Source: Staphylococcus argenteus (GTDB lineage Bacteria > Bacillota > Bacilli > Staphylococcales > Staphylococcaceae). From it: 64,000 bases of DNA. The translations under genes were made by a program, and so were the position numbers. This document shows, piece by piece, positions 1 to 9,227 of this stretch (its first letter is position 1; each line of letters starts with the position of its first letter). Below the pieces are notes generated by a model. That model had not been told where the DNA came from. It worked only from the letters and a program-made list of their open reading frames with translations, and searched no databases. Where the stretch lies: the NCBI RefSeq assembly GCF_000236925.1, contig NC_016941.1, forward strand, positions 248,001 to 312,000, given 5' to 3'.

Positions 1-1
1 T

Positions 2-1138
2 CATAGTGTACAAACAAAGCAGACAGCGGATATACATAACAATGAATCTATAGAAAAACAAATGGACGAAAAAGCATATGAGACAGCACAAAATGCAGAT
101 TTAAAGCACGAAGCAAGAAGTTTGTTTGATAATGCGACAAAATCTATCGGTAGACTAGCAGGTAATGATGAAAGCTTAAACCTTAATTTGAAAGATATGT
201 TTTCAGAAGTTTTTAAGCCACATACTAAAAATGAAGCAGATGAAATATTTATCGCGGGAACGGCAAAAACAACGCCAGCTATTTGTGATATTTCAGAAGA
301 GTGGGGTAAACCTTGGCTCTTTTCACGTGTGTTTATTGCTTTTACAGTGACATTTATTGCATTATGGGTCATGGCTGCATTTTTCAATAATACAAATGCG
401 ATTCCTGGACTCATTTTTATTGGTGCATTAACAGTACCATTATCAGGTTTATTCTTCTTCTATGAATCAAATGCTTTTAAAAACATAAGCATTTTTGAAG
501 TCATCATCATGTTCTTTATTGGTGGCGTATTTTCATTATTAAGTACAATGGTATTATATAGATTTGTCGTGTTCAGTGATCAATTTGAAAAGTTTGGGTC
601 ATTAACATTTTTCGATGCATTTTTAGTCGGATTGGTTGAAGAAACAGGTAAAGCACTTATTATTGTTTATTTTGTCAATAAATTGAAAACGAACAAGATT
701 TTGAATGGTTTATTAATCGGTGCTTCCATTGGAGCTGGGTTTGCAGTTTTTGAATCGGCAGGTTATATTTTAAATTTTGCTCTAGGTGAAAATGTACCGT
801 TATTAGATATTGTCTTCACACGTGCATGGACTGCAATTGGTGGTCACTTAGTGTGGTCAGCTATAGTCGGAGCTGCTATTGTTATTGCCAAAGAACAACA
901 TGGTTTCGAGTTTAAAGATATTTTAGATAAACGATTTTTAATATTCTTCTTAACAGCTGTTGGGTTACATGGCATTTGGGATACATCATTAACGATTCTT
1001 GGCAGTGATACTTTAAAAATATTTATTTTAATCGTTGTCGTATGGATACTCGTATTTATTTTAATGGGTGCAGGGTTGAAACAAGTTAATACACTACAAA
1101 AAGAATTCAAAGAACAACAGAATAAAGTACAAGAATAA
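2..1138 (+). CDS. PrsW-family intramembrane protease-like protein (5' end cut by window)
   Basis: The reading frame is open from the first bases, so the gene starts upstream and only its C-terminal part is here. The first ~95 visible residues are hydrophilic. The rest is a polytopic membrane domain with about eight hydrophobic segments. It carries the PrsW-type motifs in order: EETGK (around 640-655), FESAGY (around 750), a histidine in GGHLVWSA, and HGIWDT (around 970). In this family the Glu/His residues are the presumed metal ligands of a membrane-embedded protease related to the CPBP/Rce1 group. Bacillus PrsW cleaves an anti-sigma factor; the substrate here is unknown. A strong terminator follows at once. 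A zinc-ribbon N-terminus is common in such proteins but lies outside the window. Family assignment is fairly sure; function is inferred. Confidence 0.75.
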   Translation, partial: HSVQTKQTADIHNNESIEKQMDEKAYETAQNADLKHEARSLFDNATKSIGRLAGNDESLNLNLKDMFSEVFKPHTKNEADEIFIAGTAKTTPAICDISEEWGKPWLFSRVFIAFTVTFIALWVMAAFFNNTNAIPGLIFIGALTVPLSGLFFFYESNAFKNISIFEVIIMFFIGGVFSLLSTMVLYRFVVFSDQFEKFGSLTFFDAFLVGLVEETGKALIIVYFVNKLKTNKILNGLLIGASIGAGFAVFESAGYILNFALGENVPLLDIVFTRAWTAIGGHLVWSAIVGAAIVIAKEQHGFEFKDILDKRFLIFFLTAVGLHGIWDTSLTILGSDTLKIFILIVVVWILVFILMGAGLKQVNTLQKEFKEQQNKVQE

Positions 1139-1144
1139 AAAATT

Positions 1145-1184
1145 AAAGCTTATGTTGCTAGTGTTAGCGGCATAAGCTTTTTTT
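1145..1184 (+). terminator. Intrinsic terminator of the PrsW-like gene
   Basis: AAAGCTTATG (1145-1154) pairs perfectly with CATAAGCTTT (1171-1180). An inner GCTA/TAGC stem closes a GTGT loop, and the run of T that follows is typical of a Rho-independent terminator. Confidence 0.9.
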
Positions 1185-1258
1185 CGTACGTCGTAAAATT
1201 TTAATATGAAGTACAAAATTAAATGATATAGATTTATATGTCATCATAGTTATAAGTA

Positions 1259-1816
1259 TTATACTAACGAGTCGAATATTTCATCTTTTAAATAAGGTTT
1301 TAAGAGTAATAAGGTTTCATTAGCTTTATTTTGATAATCTGAATCACTGTTTAATGCAAAATTCACCATAACACCCAGTATAGCCGAAGTTAAAAAACAT
1401 AATAATGTTGATTTACTTATACCATCATTAATAACGGTTTCAGAAATTTTATTTTCTAGTTGTTTGTAAATGACAGTCTCTAGTTTTTTACTGAATAGTG
1501 CTGAAATTGAACTTTTAAATAATGAACTGAAAATATCTTTGTTGTTATATAAATATTCAAACCATTTAATATTACCAATTTTAAAATTTACCTGCTCTTT
1601 GAAATGACATATTTCTATAAAATCTGAAATATAATCGCTCATAATATGTTCAACTAAATCATATTTATCATTGAAATGCGCGTAAAAGGTTCTTCTAACG
1701 ATTTCAGATTTATCACATATATCTGTCACTGTGATGTCTTCGATGTGTTGCTCTTTTAATAACGCAATCATTGTTTGTTTCAATGCGCGTTGTGTTTTCT
1801 TAATACGTTTATCCAT
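1259..1816 (-). CDS. TetR/AcrR-family transcriptional regulator
   Basis: A 185-residue protein with a TetR-type helix-turn-helix at about residues 22-56, including the family signature RRTFYAHFNDKYDL. The C-terminal part is helical and presumably binds a ligand and dimerises; it has no recognisable specificity motif. The gene diverges from an NAD(P)-binding oxidoreductase and a hydrolase. The 150 bp between them contains an inverted repeat that could be the operator, so the simplest model is a repressor of that two-gene unit and of itself. The start is the ATG at 1816, preceded on the minus strand by an AGGAGC-like ribosome-binding sequence. The ligand cannot be told from sequence. Confidence 0.85.
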   Translation of the reverse strand: MDKRIKKTQRALKQTMIALLKEQHIEDITVTDICDKSEIVRRTFYAHFNDKYDLVEHIMSDYISDFIEICHFKEQVNFKIGNIKWFEYLYNNKDIFSSLFKSSISALFSKKLETVIYKQLENKISETVINDGISKSTLLCFLTSAILGVMVNFALNSDSDYQNKANETLLLLKPYLKDEIFDSLV

Positions 1817-1922
1817 GATATAGCTCCTAAATATTGCTCGAAAATTAAGTACATGTGCAATAAGTCTTTTTTCACTAGCTTATAAGTTTAAAAATGATAA
1901 GTGAAGGTATATATTAGTGTAA

Positions 1923-1946
1923 CACTTGTTATTTAAAACACAAGTG
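1923..1946. promoter_or_regulatory. Candidate TetR operator
   Basis: CACTTGT (1923-1929) and ACAAGTG (1940-1946) form a perfect 7-bp inverted repeat with a 10-bp spacer. It lies between the divergent TetR gene and the SDR gene, just upstream of the SDR start. Size and place suit a TetR dimer site. This is inference from position and symmetry only. Confidence 0.5.
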
Positions 1947-1966
1947 AGTAATAAAAGGGGCGATGT

Positions 1967-2614
1967 GTGTTGGAAAAGAAAAATATTTTAATCATAGGTG
2001 CAAGTGGTCAAATTTCTCAAGAGTTAATTCACTTGCTATTAGATAAAACAGAACATCATTTAACACTATACTTAAGAAATAAAGCGAAATTGATGAATAT
2101 AGAAGATGGAAAACGCGTAACAGTAATCGAAGCAGATGCAACAGATGAAGTTGCCTTGGAAAATGCATTGGATCAAATTGATGTTGTATTCGCTAGTTTA
2201 GCCGGTAACATAGATAAACAAGCTCATGCAATTGTATCAGCAATGGAAAGGAAAAACGTGCAACGACTTATTTTTGTAACTGCATTAGGTATATATGACG
2301 AGGTGCCTGGTACATTTGGCAAATGGAATAACGACAATATTGGACCGTATCTTCCACCATATAAGAAAGCAGCAGACATTATTGAATTATCTAGCTTAGA
2401 CTATACATTGCTACGTCCCGCATGGTTGACGAATAGTGATGAGATTGAATATGAAACAACAGTTAAAGGTGAAGATTTTAAAGGCACAGAAGTTTCGCGT
2501 AAAAGTGTTGCTGCATTAGGATTAGAAATTATTGAGAACCCTTCAATCTACGTTAAAGAAAGTTTAGGCGTAAACAAACCAAATACAGATGGCGATAAGC
2601 CACGCTGGTTATAA
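1967..2614 (+). CDS. NAD(P)H-binding SDR-like (NmrA/atypical) oxidoreductase
   Basis: A 215-residue Rossmann protein. The N-terminal beta strand and glycine loop read ILIIGASGQIS (residues 6-16), where the usual third glycine is Ser, as in many atypical SDR/NmrA-like NAD(P)H-binding proteins. The body resembles the YwnB/NAD(P)-binding domain 13 group, so it may be an oxidoreductase or a redox-sensing protein. I chose the GTG at 1967, six bases after AAAAGGGG. The gene is followed 12 bp later by a hydrolase and is probably co-transcribed with it under the divergent TetR regulator. The substrate is unknown. Confidence 0.8.
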   Translation: MLEKKNILIIGASGQISQELIHLLLDKTEHHLTLYLRNKAKLMNIEDGKRVTVIEADATDEVALENALDQIDVVFASLAGNIDKQAHAIVSAMERKNVQRLIFVTALGIYDEVPGTFGKWNNDNIGPYLPPYKKAADIIELSSLDYTLLRPAWLTNSDEIEYETTVKGEDFKGTEVSRKSVAALGLEIIENPSIYVKESLGVNKPNTDGDKPRWL

Positions 2615-2626
2615 GGAGTATTTGTC

Positions 2627-3529
2627 ATGGAAAAAGTAAATTTTAAAAGTAATAATTTAAATGTAGTAGCTAATATGTATTTCCCAGAAAATTTTGATGA
2701 AAATAATCAATATCCTGCTATTGTCGTTAATCATCCAGCAGGAGGTGTGAAAGAACAAACAGCTGGCTTATATGCAGAACGACTAGCAACTTTAGGTTAT
2801 GTGACGATGGCTTATGATGCAAGTTATCAAGGTGAAAGTGAGGGACAACCACATAATTTAGAAAATCCATCATCACGCGTAGAAGATGTAAGAGCTGCTG
2901 TGGATTACTTTAATACACTTGATTTCATTGATAATAATCGTATTGGTGCGCTTGGTATTTGTGCAGGTGGTGGCTATACAATTAAAGCAGCACAAACTGA
3001 AAAACGTATTAAAGCTGTAGTTGGCATTAGTGCTGCTGACATCGGTCAAAATTTCCGTAAAGGTTGGACGGGTAATCAAGATGAAAAAGACATTAACACT
3101 TTATTAGAACAAGTTGCAGAACAAAGAAAGGCAGAAGAAAATGGCGCACCACAAAAGCTAGTAGGTTTCGTTCCAGAAGAGCCTACCGAAGATATGGATC
3201 AAGAAACAAAAGATGGATGGGAATATTATCGTACGCCAAGAGCGCAACATGAACGTTCAATTAATCAATTTCCATTTATTAGTTTCGATCGTATTATTGA
3301 ATTTACTGCATTTGATTTAGTAGATAAATTATTAACACAACCTGTGCTATTTATCGCTGGAAGTGAAGCTGGTACATTATGGCAAAGTGAAAATGCATAT
3401 GAACGTGCACTAGAACCGAAAGATATCCACATTGTAGAAGGCGCGAATCATTTTGATATGTATGATAAAGAACCATTTGTAACAGAAGCGGTTGAAAAAA
3501 TGAAATCATTTTATGGTCAATATTTATAG
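2627..3529 (+). CDS. Alpha/beta hydrolase, dienelactone-hydrolase-like
   Basis: A 300-residue alpha/beta hydrolase. The oxyanion region is NHPAGG (residues 35-40), and a DASYQGESEG segment (64-73) precedes the nucleophile elbow. The elbow reads LGICAGGGY, so the nucleophile would be Cys112 rather than Ser, as in dienelactone hydrolases and some YcjY-like proteins. The catalytic His is likely in the EGANHFDMYD segment near the C-terminus. The insert between about residues 145 and 225 is large and charged. The ATG at 2627 has a good AAGGAGT ribosome-binding site. It probably forms an operon with the preceding SDR gene; the pairing suggests detoxification of a small organic compound sensed by TetR, but no substrate can be named. 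Confidence 0.82.
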   Translation: MEKVNFKSNNLNVVANMYFPENFDENNQYPAIVVNHPAGGVKEQTAGLYAERLATLGYVTMAYDASYQGESEGQPHNLENPSSRVEDVRAAVDYFNTLDFIDNNRIGALGICAGGGYTIKAAQTEKRIKAVVGISAADIGQNFRKGWTGNQDEKDINTLLEQVAEQRKAEENGAPQKLVGFVPEEPTEDMDQETKDGWEYYRTPRAQHERSINQFPFISFDRIIEFTAFDLVDKLLTQPVLFIAGSEAGTLWQSENAYERALEPKDIHIVEGANHFDMYDKEPFVTEAVEKMKSFYGQYL

Positions 3530-3829
3530 AAGTTTCCATGAGATTAAAATAACATTATTTTTATAATGAGAAGATTATTAAATAGTAAATGTGAAAGTAA
3601 AAGATTAATAATCAGTAATCAATTCGAAGTGAAGAGGAACAAACTCAAGGGGACTGATTAGGAAATTAATACCTTGATAAATAGCACTTTTGTTTTCAAA
3701 AAGTGTTTCACGTTAAACAATTAGTGACAATTAATTTTATGTAAAATGAACATGATTCATGGAAGTATGTAATATTCAATATTATTGAAGTGTCAAAACA
3801 AAAAAGCAATACAATCACATAAACAAATT

Positions 3830-3873
3830 AAACCACATCACAATCATTACGAATGACTGTGATGTGGTTTTTT
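3830..3873. terminator. Bidirectional-looking terminator
   Basis: A 13-bp perfect inverted repeat runs from AAACCACATCACA (3830-3842) to TGTGATGTGGTTT (3858-3870). A T run follows on the plus strand and a T-rich tract on the minus strand. It sits between convergent genes and most likely ends the minus-strand lipoprotein gene; it could also stop the hydrolase unit. The rest of the 3530-3900 gap shows no gene. Confidence 0.8.
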
Positions 3874-3900
3874 AAGGTTTAGATGTGTCGTATAGGAGGT

Positions 3901-5379
3901 CTATCGTTCAATCGTTGTTTGATAATCTATTAAATATATACCCTCAGGTGTAACTTTGTAATTTTTAACGTTAGAATTCGCAGCGACAATTTGATCGTTA
4001 TAGGCGATGTAACTATTTGGCACATCTTGACTAGATAATTTGATAATGTCATTAGAAATATTATGGCGTTCATCAACATTAACAGTATGATTCAACTGAT
4101 TAATTAAATCATCAACTTTATGATTATCATAGTTTCCTTTATTAATGGCACCATCTTTTTTATAGGCTTGGTTAAAGAAATAACCTGTATCACCACGAGG
4201 GATTGTACCAAAACTATACATCGTTGCATCCCATGCGGAACGGTCTTTTAAATAACCTTCAATGTCATCGACACTTTTAATATCAATATCAATATTTGCC
4301 TTTTTAGCATCTGATTGTAGTACTTGTGCAATTTTAGACAATTCTGGACGACCGTCATAAGTGATTAATTTAATTTTTAATGGATGATTTTTTGTATAAC
4401 CTTCTTTGGCTAATAAATCCTTGGCTTTATCAATATTTTGCTTAGTCATTTTAGGTTCCTTAATGTAAGGGATTTTATCATTAAATGGACTTGTTGCAGG
4501 TTTCGCATAACCTTGATAAATATGGTCTGCAATACCTTGTCTATCAATGACATTGTCTAGTGCCTCGCGAACGGGTTTAGTCATTTTCTTATTTGTATGA
4601 TTATACATAAGTAAAGAAGTTCTAAAGCCAGACTTTTTCGATACTTTCAAATGCTTATCATTCGTAATATCTTCTACTTTATTAACAGGTACATCGGTAA
4701 TTAAATCAGCTTTTTTAGATTCTAAATTTCTGACGCGATTATTACCATCTTCTTGATACGTTACAGTAATGTGATCTAATTTAGGTTTACCTTGCCAATA
4801 GTCTTTAAATTTTGCTAATGATATTTTTTGTGATTGTTTATAATCTTTTATTTCATATGGTCCAGTACCAACAGGTGCTTGATTCACATCTGATTTAGCA
4901 TTCGTGTCATAAATAGCCATAAAAGGATTCGCTAATTCTGATACAAGTTCAGGATAAGCTGATTTCGTTTTGATTGTCAGTTTTTGACCTTTAGCAGTCA
5001 TAGATGATATAGGTAATGAAAATTTAACTAAATCACTTTTCTTCATGCTATTTTCAAGACTTGATTTTACTTTTTCAGCAGTTAGTTTTTGACCATTTTG
5101 AAATTTTATATTGTCTTTTAACTCTATATCTAATGTCGTATCATTTGGTTGATGATATGATTTTACTAATACTTTTTCGATTTTACCTTGATCATTTGTT
5201 TTGAATAAGGACTCTGCAGCACCAATTTTAACAGGTACATCTGTTTCATAAGGCGCAATGGACTTCGTTTTTAAAGGTAACGAGATATTTAAATCTTTAC
5301 CAGATGAATGTGTTGAACCACATCCAGATAATACTAAAGTTGCTACTGCGATGATTGTCGCAAGTCTTTTAAACTTCAT
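3901..5379 (-). CDS. Nickel/oligopeptide-type ABC transporter substrate-binding lipoprotein (orphan)
   Basis: A 492-residue extracytoplasmic solute-binding protein of the SBP_bac_5 family (DppA/OppA/NikA). The N-terminus is a lipoprotein signal, with the lipobox LSGC giving lipidated Cys20. Family landmarks include VGTGPYEI and the C-terminal domain with its closing lobe. No permease or ATPase gene is adjacent, so it must dock on a transporter encoded elsewhere. In S. aureus the protein at this locus, upstream of hmp, has been called Opp5A or NikA and linked to nickel-chelate uptake. I recall this rather than derive it, so I give no symbol. The start ATG at 5379 follows an AAAGAGAGTG sequence. 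Family is sure; ligand uncertain. Confidence 0.85.
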   Translation of the reverse strand: MKFKRLATIIAVATLVLSGCGSTHSSGKDLNISLPLKTKSIAPYETDVPVKIGAAESLFKTNDQGKIEKVLVKSYHQPNDTTLDIELKDNIKFQNGQKLTAEKVKSSLENSMKKSDLVKFSLPISSMTAKGQKLTIKTKSAYPELVSELANPFMAIYDTNAKSDVNQAPVGTGPYEIKDYKQSQKISLAKFKDYWQGKPKLDHITVTYQEDGNNRVRNLESKKADLITDVPVNKVEDITNDKHLKVSKKSGFRTSLLMYNHTNKKMTKPVREALDNVIDRQGIADHIYQGYAKPATSPFNDKIPYIKEPKMTKQNIDKAKDLLAKEGYTKNHPLKIKLITYDGRPELSKIAQVLQSDAKKANIDIDIKSVDDIEGYLKDRSAWDATMYSFGTIPRGDTGYFFNQAYKKDGAINKGNYDNHKVDDLINQLNHTVNVDERHNISNDIIKLSSQDVPNSYIAYNDQIVAANSNVKNYKVTPEGIYLIDYQTTIER

Positions 5380-5576
5380 TTCATAACACTCTCTTTCTAA
5401 ATACTAATTTAAACCCAGCAAACATTATTTTAGAACTTTGTTTGTTTAAAGTAAAATATTGTTTAAGTTTAGTATTTTTTAAAATACAATTAGTAGTTAT
5501 AATTATATTTTTTTGAAAGTGGATATCGAAAATGGATTTGACAGTGTACATGGTTAATCATGACATATAATTATTT

Positions 5577-5933
5577 CTAATTTTTAAGCAGTTGTTTTAG
5601 TATCACAGCTTGGTTATGCTCAGTATCTTTGGCGGCATACAACAATAGAACGTGATTATGTTTTTCGACAAGACCTTTTAATTCTGTAAAAGCAGCTTTT
5701 TGAACACTATTATCACGCAATTCTTTTTCATACTTTTCTTTAAAAGCACCAAAAAGTTTAGGATCATGATGGAACCACTTTCTTAACTCAGTAGAGGGGG
5801 CAACGTCTTTCAACCAATAATCAAGATTCGCAGTACTTTTCGACATACCTCTAGGCCACACTCTATCAACTAACACACGAATAGCATCGGTCCGTTCTTT
5901 GTGATCGTAAATTCGTCCTATATCAATGGTCAT
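5577..5933 (-). CDS. DUF488 family protein
   Basis: A 118-residue protein if started at the ATG at 5933, which has a well-placed AAAGGAG site; a longer in-frame start at 5969 lacks one. It shows the DUF488 hallmark VDRVWPRG near residue 24, then LDYWLKDVAPS and the ELRKWFHHDP segment, with LLYAAKDTEHNQA near the end. The family is widespread and of unknown biochemical function. The gene is transcribed alone, upstream of the lipoprotein gene and downstream of hmp. I can say nothing firm about its role. Confidence 0.85.
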   Translation of the reverse strand: MTIDIGRIYDHKERTDAIRVLVDRVWPRGMSKSTANLDYWLKDVAPSTELRKWFHHDPKLFGAFKEKYEKELRDNSVQKAAFTELKGLVEKHNHVLLLYAAKDTEHNQAVILKQLLKN

Positions 5934-6043
5934 TTTGTAAACTCCTTTCTTATGAAATTCAATGCGCATTCTTTTATCCTAAAAATGTTTTAAAGTTAAA
6001 AAACAGCCACGACAAGTAAAGTCATAGCTGTTTTATATAAGTG

Positions 6044-6217
6044 TTATTTATTTTTACGTTTAGTTAAATACTTTAAACCAATTGCGAAGACAGTATAGCC
6101 AGTAATCGTTTGCATCAACGTTTTAATTAAATTGTTATTTTTAACGACAATATTTGCAGTAACAATACTTGCGAAATATAATGCAAATACTTTAATGTAC
6201 CGTTGGTTAACTTTCAT
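6044..6217 (-). CDS. Small hydrophobic protein downstream of hmp
   Basis: A 57-residue ORF from the ATG at 6217. It contains two hydrophobic stretches (about residues 9-23 and 31-48) and a lysine/arginine-rich C-terminus, consistent with a small membrane protein. A 70-residue version from a TTG at 6256 would overlap the end of hmp by 14 bases. Neither start has a convincing ribosome-binding site, so translation may be coupled to hmp termination. It has the same orientation as hmp and is likely on the same transcript. No function is recognised. Confidence 0.5.
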   Translation of the reverse strand: MKVNQRYIKVFALYFASIVTANIVVKNNNLIKTLMQTITGYTVFAIGLKYLTKRKNK

Positions 6218-6242
6218 ATCGACACTAAACCGCTTTCCATAA

Positions 6243-7388
6243 TTAGACTGCAACACTTAGTCTAGGAATGAATGTTTCGTAATGGACGCGATCCATATCG
6301 TAATTTAAAGACTTAAGTGCTTCAATCATAGATTGTAAAAATTTTGTACCACCACAGATATAAATTTCAGGTTTATTCTCTAAAAATACTTTTAGTTCTT
6401 CAGCGCCAATATAGCCTTGTGTATCTTTTAAGTGTGTATATAATTTAGCGTTGTCATGATTGCTTGCAATACTGTTGAAGTTGTCTTTGAAAGGTAAATG
6501 TTGTTCATTTTTAGCAACTTGAACCATTTGTGTATCTAAACCTTTAGCGCTAGCAGCCTCGAACATTGCAACTAAAGGTGTAACACCAATGCCAGAGCCT
6601 AAGAAGAGTTGTGGTTCAGTCGTATTCTTTAATACAAAACCACCTACAGGCGCAGCTAAATTAATCATATCGCCTTCTTTAATTTCGTCATGTAAAATTG
6701 TAGAAACTTCACCTTCATGGTCAATCGTAACATCACGTTTAACACCAAAAGTTAAATGATTTTTATCACCTGATACGATAGAATAGTGACGTTTAGCTCT
6801 ATATGGAAGTTTATCACTAGAAACATCAACTGTGATATATTGACCTGGTGTAAATTGACTAAAATCATATTCATCAGTTTCAACTGTAAATGATTTAATA
6901 TCCTCAGATTCTTGTTTAATATTGGTAATTTTGAATGGTTTGAAACCAATCCACATCATTTGGTCGTAAATTTCTTTTTCAATTTGGATGAACACATCCG
7001 CAATAACACCATATGCTTTCGCCCAAGCTTGAATGACAGGGTCATTTTCTTCTAATCCTGTCACGTCTTGAATAGCTTTTAATAAATTTTCCCCCACGAT
7101 TGGATAATGCTCAGCATAAACTTGTAACGCACAGTGTTTATATGCAACAGGCATAATGACGGGTTTGATTACACCTAAGTTGTCGATATTAACTGCTGCA
7201 GCCATTACAGCCTGTGCTAATGCTGAAGATTGCATGCCTCTTTTTTGGTTTGTTTGATTAAACATGTTTAAAAGTTCAGGATGTGCTTTAAACATTTTTG
7301 GATAAAAGATTGATGTAATTTCAGTACCTTTCTCTTTAAGTAAAGGCACTGTTTGTTTAATAATATCTTTCTCTTGTTCTGTAAGCAT
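6243..7388 (-). CDS. hmp: Flavohemoglobin (nitric oxide dioxygenase)
   Basis: A 381-residue three-domain flavohemoglobin that converts NO and O2 to nitrate using NAD(P)H. The globin domain (1-~140) has the proximal heme ligand His85 in AYKHC and distal-pocket Tyr29 and Gln53. The FAD domain (~150-260) has the RHYSIVSG binding motif, and the NAD domain (~265-381) has GSGIGVTPL. Length equals the family norm. The ATG at 7388 follows AAAGGAGGAG. It is divergent from ldh1 across a 560-bp regulatory region. In S. aureus both genes belong to the nitrosative and low-oxygen response, so this arrangement makes biological sense. SrrAB control is established knowledge; no SrrA site was identified here. 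Confidence 0.97.
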   Translation of the reverse strand: MLTEQEKDIIKQTVPLLKEKGTEITSIFYPKMFKAHPELLNMFNQTNQKRGMQSSALAQAVMAAAVNIDNLGVIKPVIMPVAYKHCALQVYAEHYPIVGENLLKAIQDVTGLEENDPVIQAWAKAYGVIADVFIQIEKEIYDQMMWIGFKPFKITNIKQESEDIKSFTVETDEYDFSQFTPGQYITVDVSSDKLPYRAKRHYSIVSGDKNHLTFGVKRDVTIDHEGEVSTILHDEIKEGDMINLAAPVGGFVLKNTTEPQLFLGSGIGVTPLVAMFEAASAKGLDTQMVQVAKNEQHLPFKDNFNSIASNHDNAKLYTHLKDTQGYIGAEELKVFLENKPEIYICGGTKFLQSMIEALKSLNYDMDRVHYETFIPRLSVAV

Positions 7389-7676
7389 GATACTCCTCCT
7401 TTAATCTGTGTAATTTGATTATTCTACTAAAAAAATTAATATTCAATTGATTGGTTTTGGAAAATATAAATAAATTGACAAATTTGATAATTGTATGACG
7501 TTTTTAATTTTTTTATGTTCAATCAAGAGGTATTGTGTACAATAATTTATTTGAAGTTCAACGATTGAACTCATTTATTTGTGATTTACAAAAGAATCGT
7601 TGATGAAAGTACTATTAATAGATGTTAATCGGTATTTGAATGTGATTTAGTCAAAGTAATAAATAAATTTTTATAA
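7389..7676. promoter_or_regulatory. hmp-ldh1 intergenic region, hmp side, with two palindromes
   Basis: This non-coding stretch holds TATTGTGTACAATA (7531-7544, 6-bp arms) and AGTTCAACGATTGAACT (7555-7571, 7-bp arms around CGA). Both are perfect except for their centres and are candidate operator sites for hmp or ldh1. No clear sigma-A promoter for hmp could be fixed by eye. Confidence 0.4.
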
Positions 7677-7690
7677 TGTAAACGGATACA
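7677..7690. promoter_or_regulatory. Candidate cre (CcpA) site upstream of ldh1
   Basis: TGTAAACGGATACA matches the catabolite-responsive element consensus TGWAANCGNTNWCA at all but one position. It is upstream of the ldh1 promoter. CcpA control of ldh1 is plausible but not shown by this sequence alone. Confidence 0.4.
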
Positions 7691-7720
7691 AACAAAAAAG
7701 GTGTAAAAATTAAAATAAAA

Positions 7721-7736
7721 TGTGAAATAAATCACA
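7721..7736. promoter_or_regulatory. Rex-type operator 1 of ldh1
   Basis: TGTGAAATAAATCACA matches the staphylococcal Rex consensus (TTGTGAAWWWWTTCACAA) closely. It lies just upstream of the probable -35 box. Rex is the NADH-sensing repressor of fermentation genes; repression of ldh1 is established in S. aureus. Confidence 0.8.
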
Positions 7737-7744
7737 ATAAATCG

Positions 7745-7773
7745 TTGACCAATCGATTTATGCATGTTACATT
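7745..7773 (+). promoter_or_regulatory. Probable sigma-A promoter of ldh1
   Basis: TTGACC (7745-7750) and TACATT (7768-7773) are separated by 17 bp, a good sigma-A spacing. The promoter is framed by two identical Rex-type operators, leaving a leader of roughly 170 bases before the ldh1 start. Confidence 0.6.
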
Positions 7774-7778
7774 TTATA

Positions 7779-7794
7779 TGTGAAATAAATCACA
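7779..7794. promoter_or_regulatory. Rex-type operator 2 of ldh1
   Basis: An identical second copy of TGTGAAATAAATCACA. It covers the likely transcription start just after the -10 box, 58 bp from the first copy. Confidence 0.8.
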
Positions 7795-7925
7795 AACTTA
7801 AAAGTGTAAGACACATGACCTTTTAAGTTATGCGTTGAAAATCAAAGAGATGTTTATTTGCTTTTGTATCATCATTAAGCAGCAATTAACTAAAATGCCA
7901 TCTATTGTAAGAGGTATTTTAGTGA

Positions 7926-8903
<978 letters not shown>

Positions 8904-8964
8904 CTTTAATTTAAAAACCATACCATTCCAAAAATTGTAAAACCTTACCCAAAAAATTGTATAA

Positions 8965-9008
8965 AGGACTATTTGATGCAACCTTATGTGTCAAGTAGTC
9001 CTATTTTT
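8965..9008 (+). terminator. Intrinsic terminator of ldh1
   Basis: AGGACTA (8965-8971) pairs with TAGTCCT (8996-9002), with a second TTGA/TCAA pairing inside. It is followed by ATTTTT. Confidence 0.75.
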
Positions 9009-9154
9009 AATGCAGTAAAAGCCATTGTTGAAAATTAAAATCAAATCTGGCACTTGAGCTTTAATAATATCATTAAGATGATTGTCGAGAAGAGGTTATT
9101 TTCTAGCTTATTATGTAATGCAATATGAAGCTAATATTTTAAAATCAACCTTTA

Positions 9155-9198
9155 AAATAAAAGCAACGATGTCAATTCTTACACTGAGCATCGTTGCT
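9155..9198 (-). terminator. Intrinsic terminator of the PTS IICB gene
   Basis: AGCAACGATG and CATCGTTGCT (9162-9171 and 9189-9198) form a perfect 10-bp stem. On the minus strand a T-rich tract follows. The gap 8904-9227 contains only this and the ldh1 terminator. Confidence 0.85.
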
Positions 9199-9227
9199 AT
9201 TAGTTCTGTTAATATTTTCGGTTAGTC

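Noticed and set aside
844-1110. Minus-strand 88-residue ORF
   Set aside because: Lies wholly opposite the PrsW-like gene, composition follows the complementary strand, and no ribosome-binding site.
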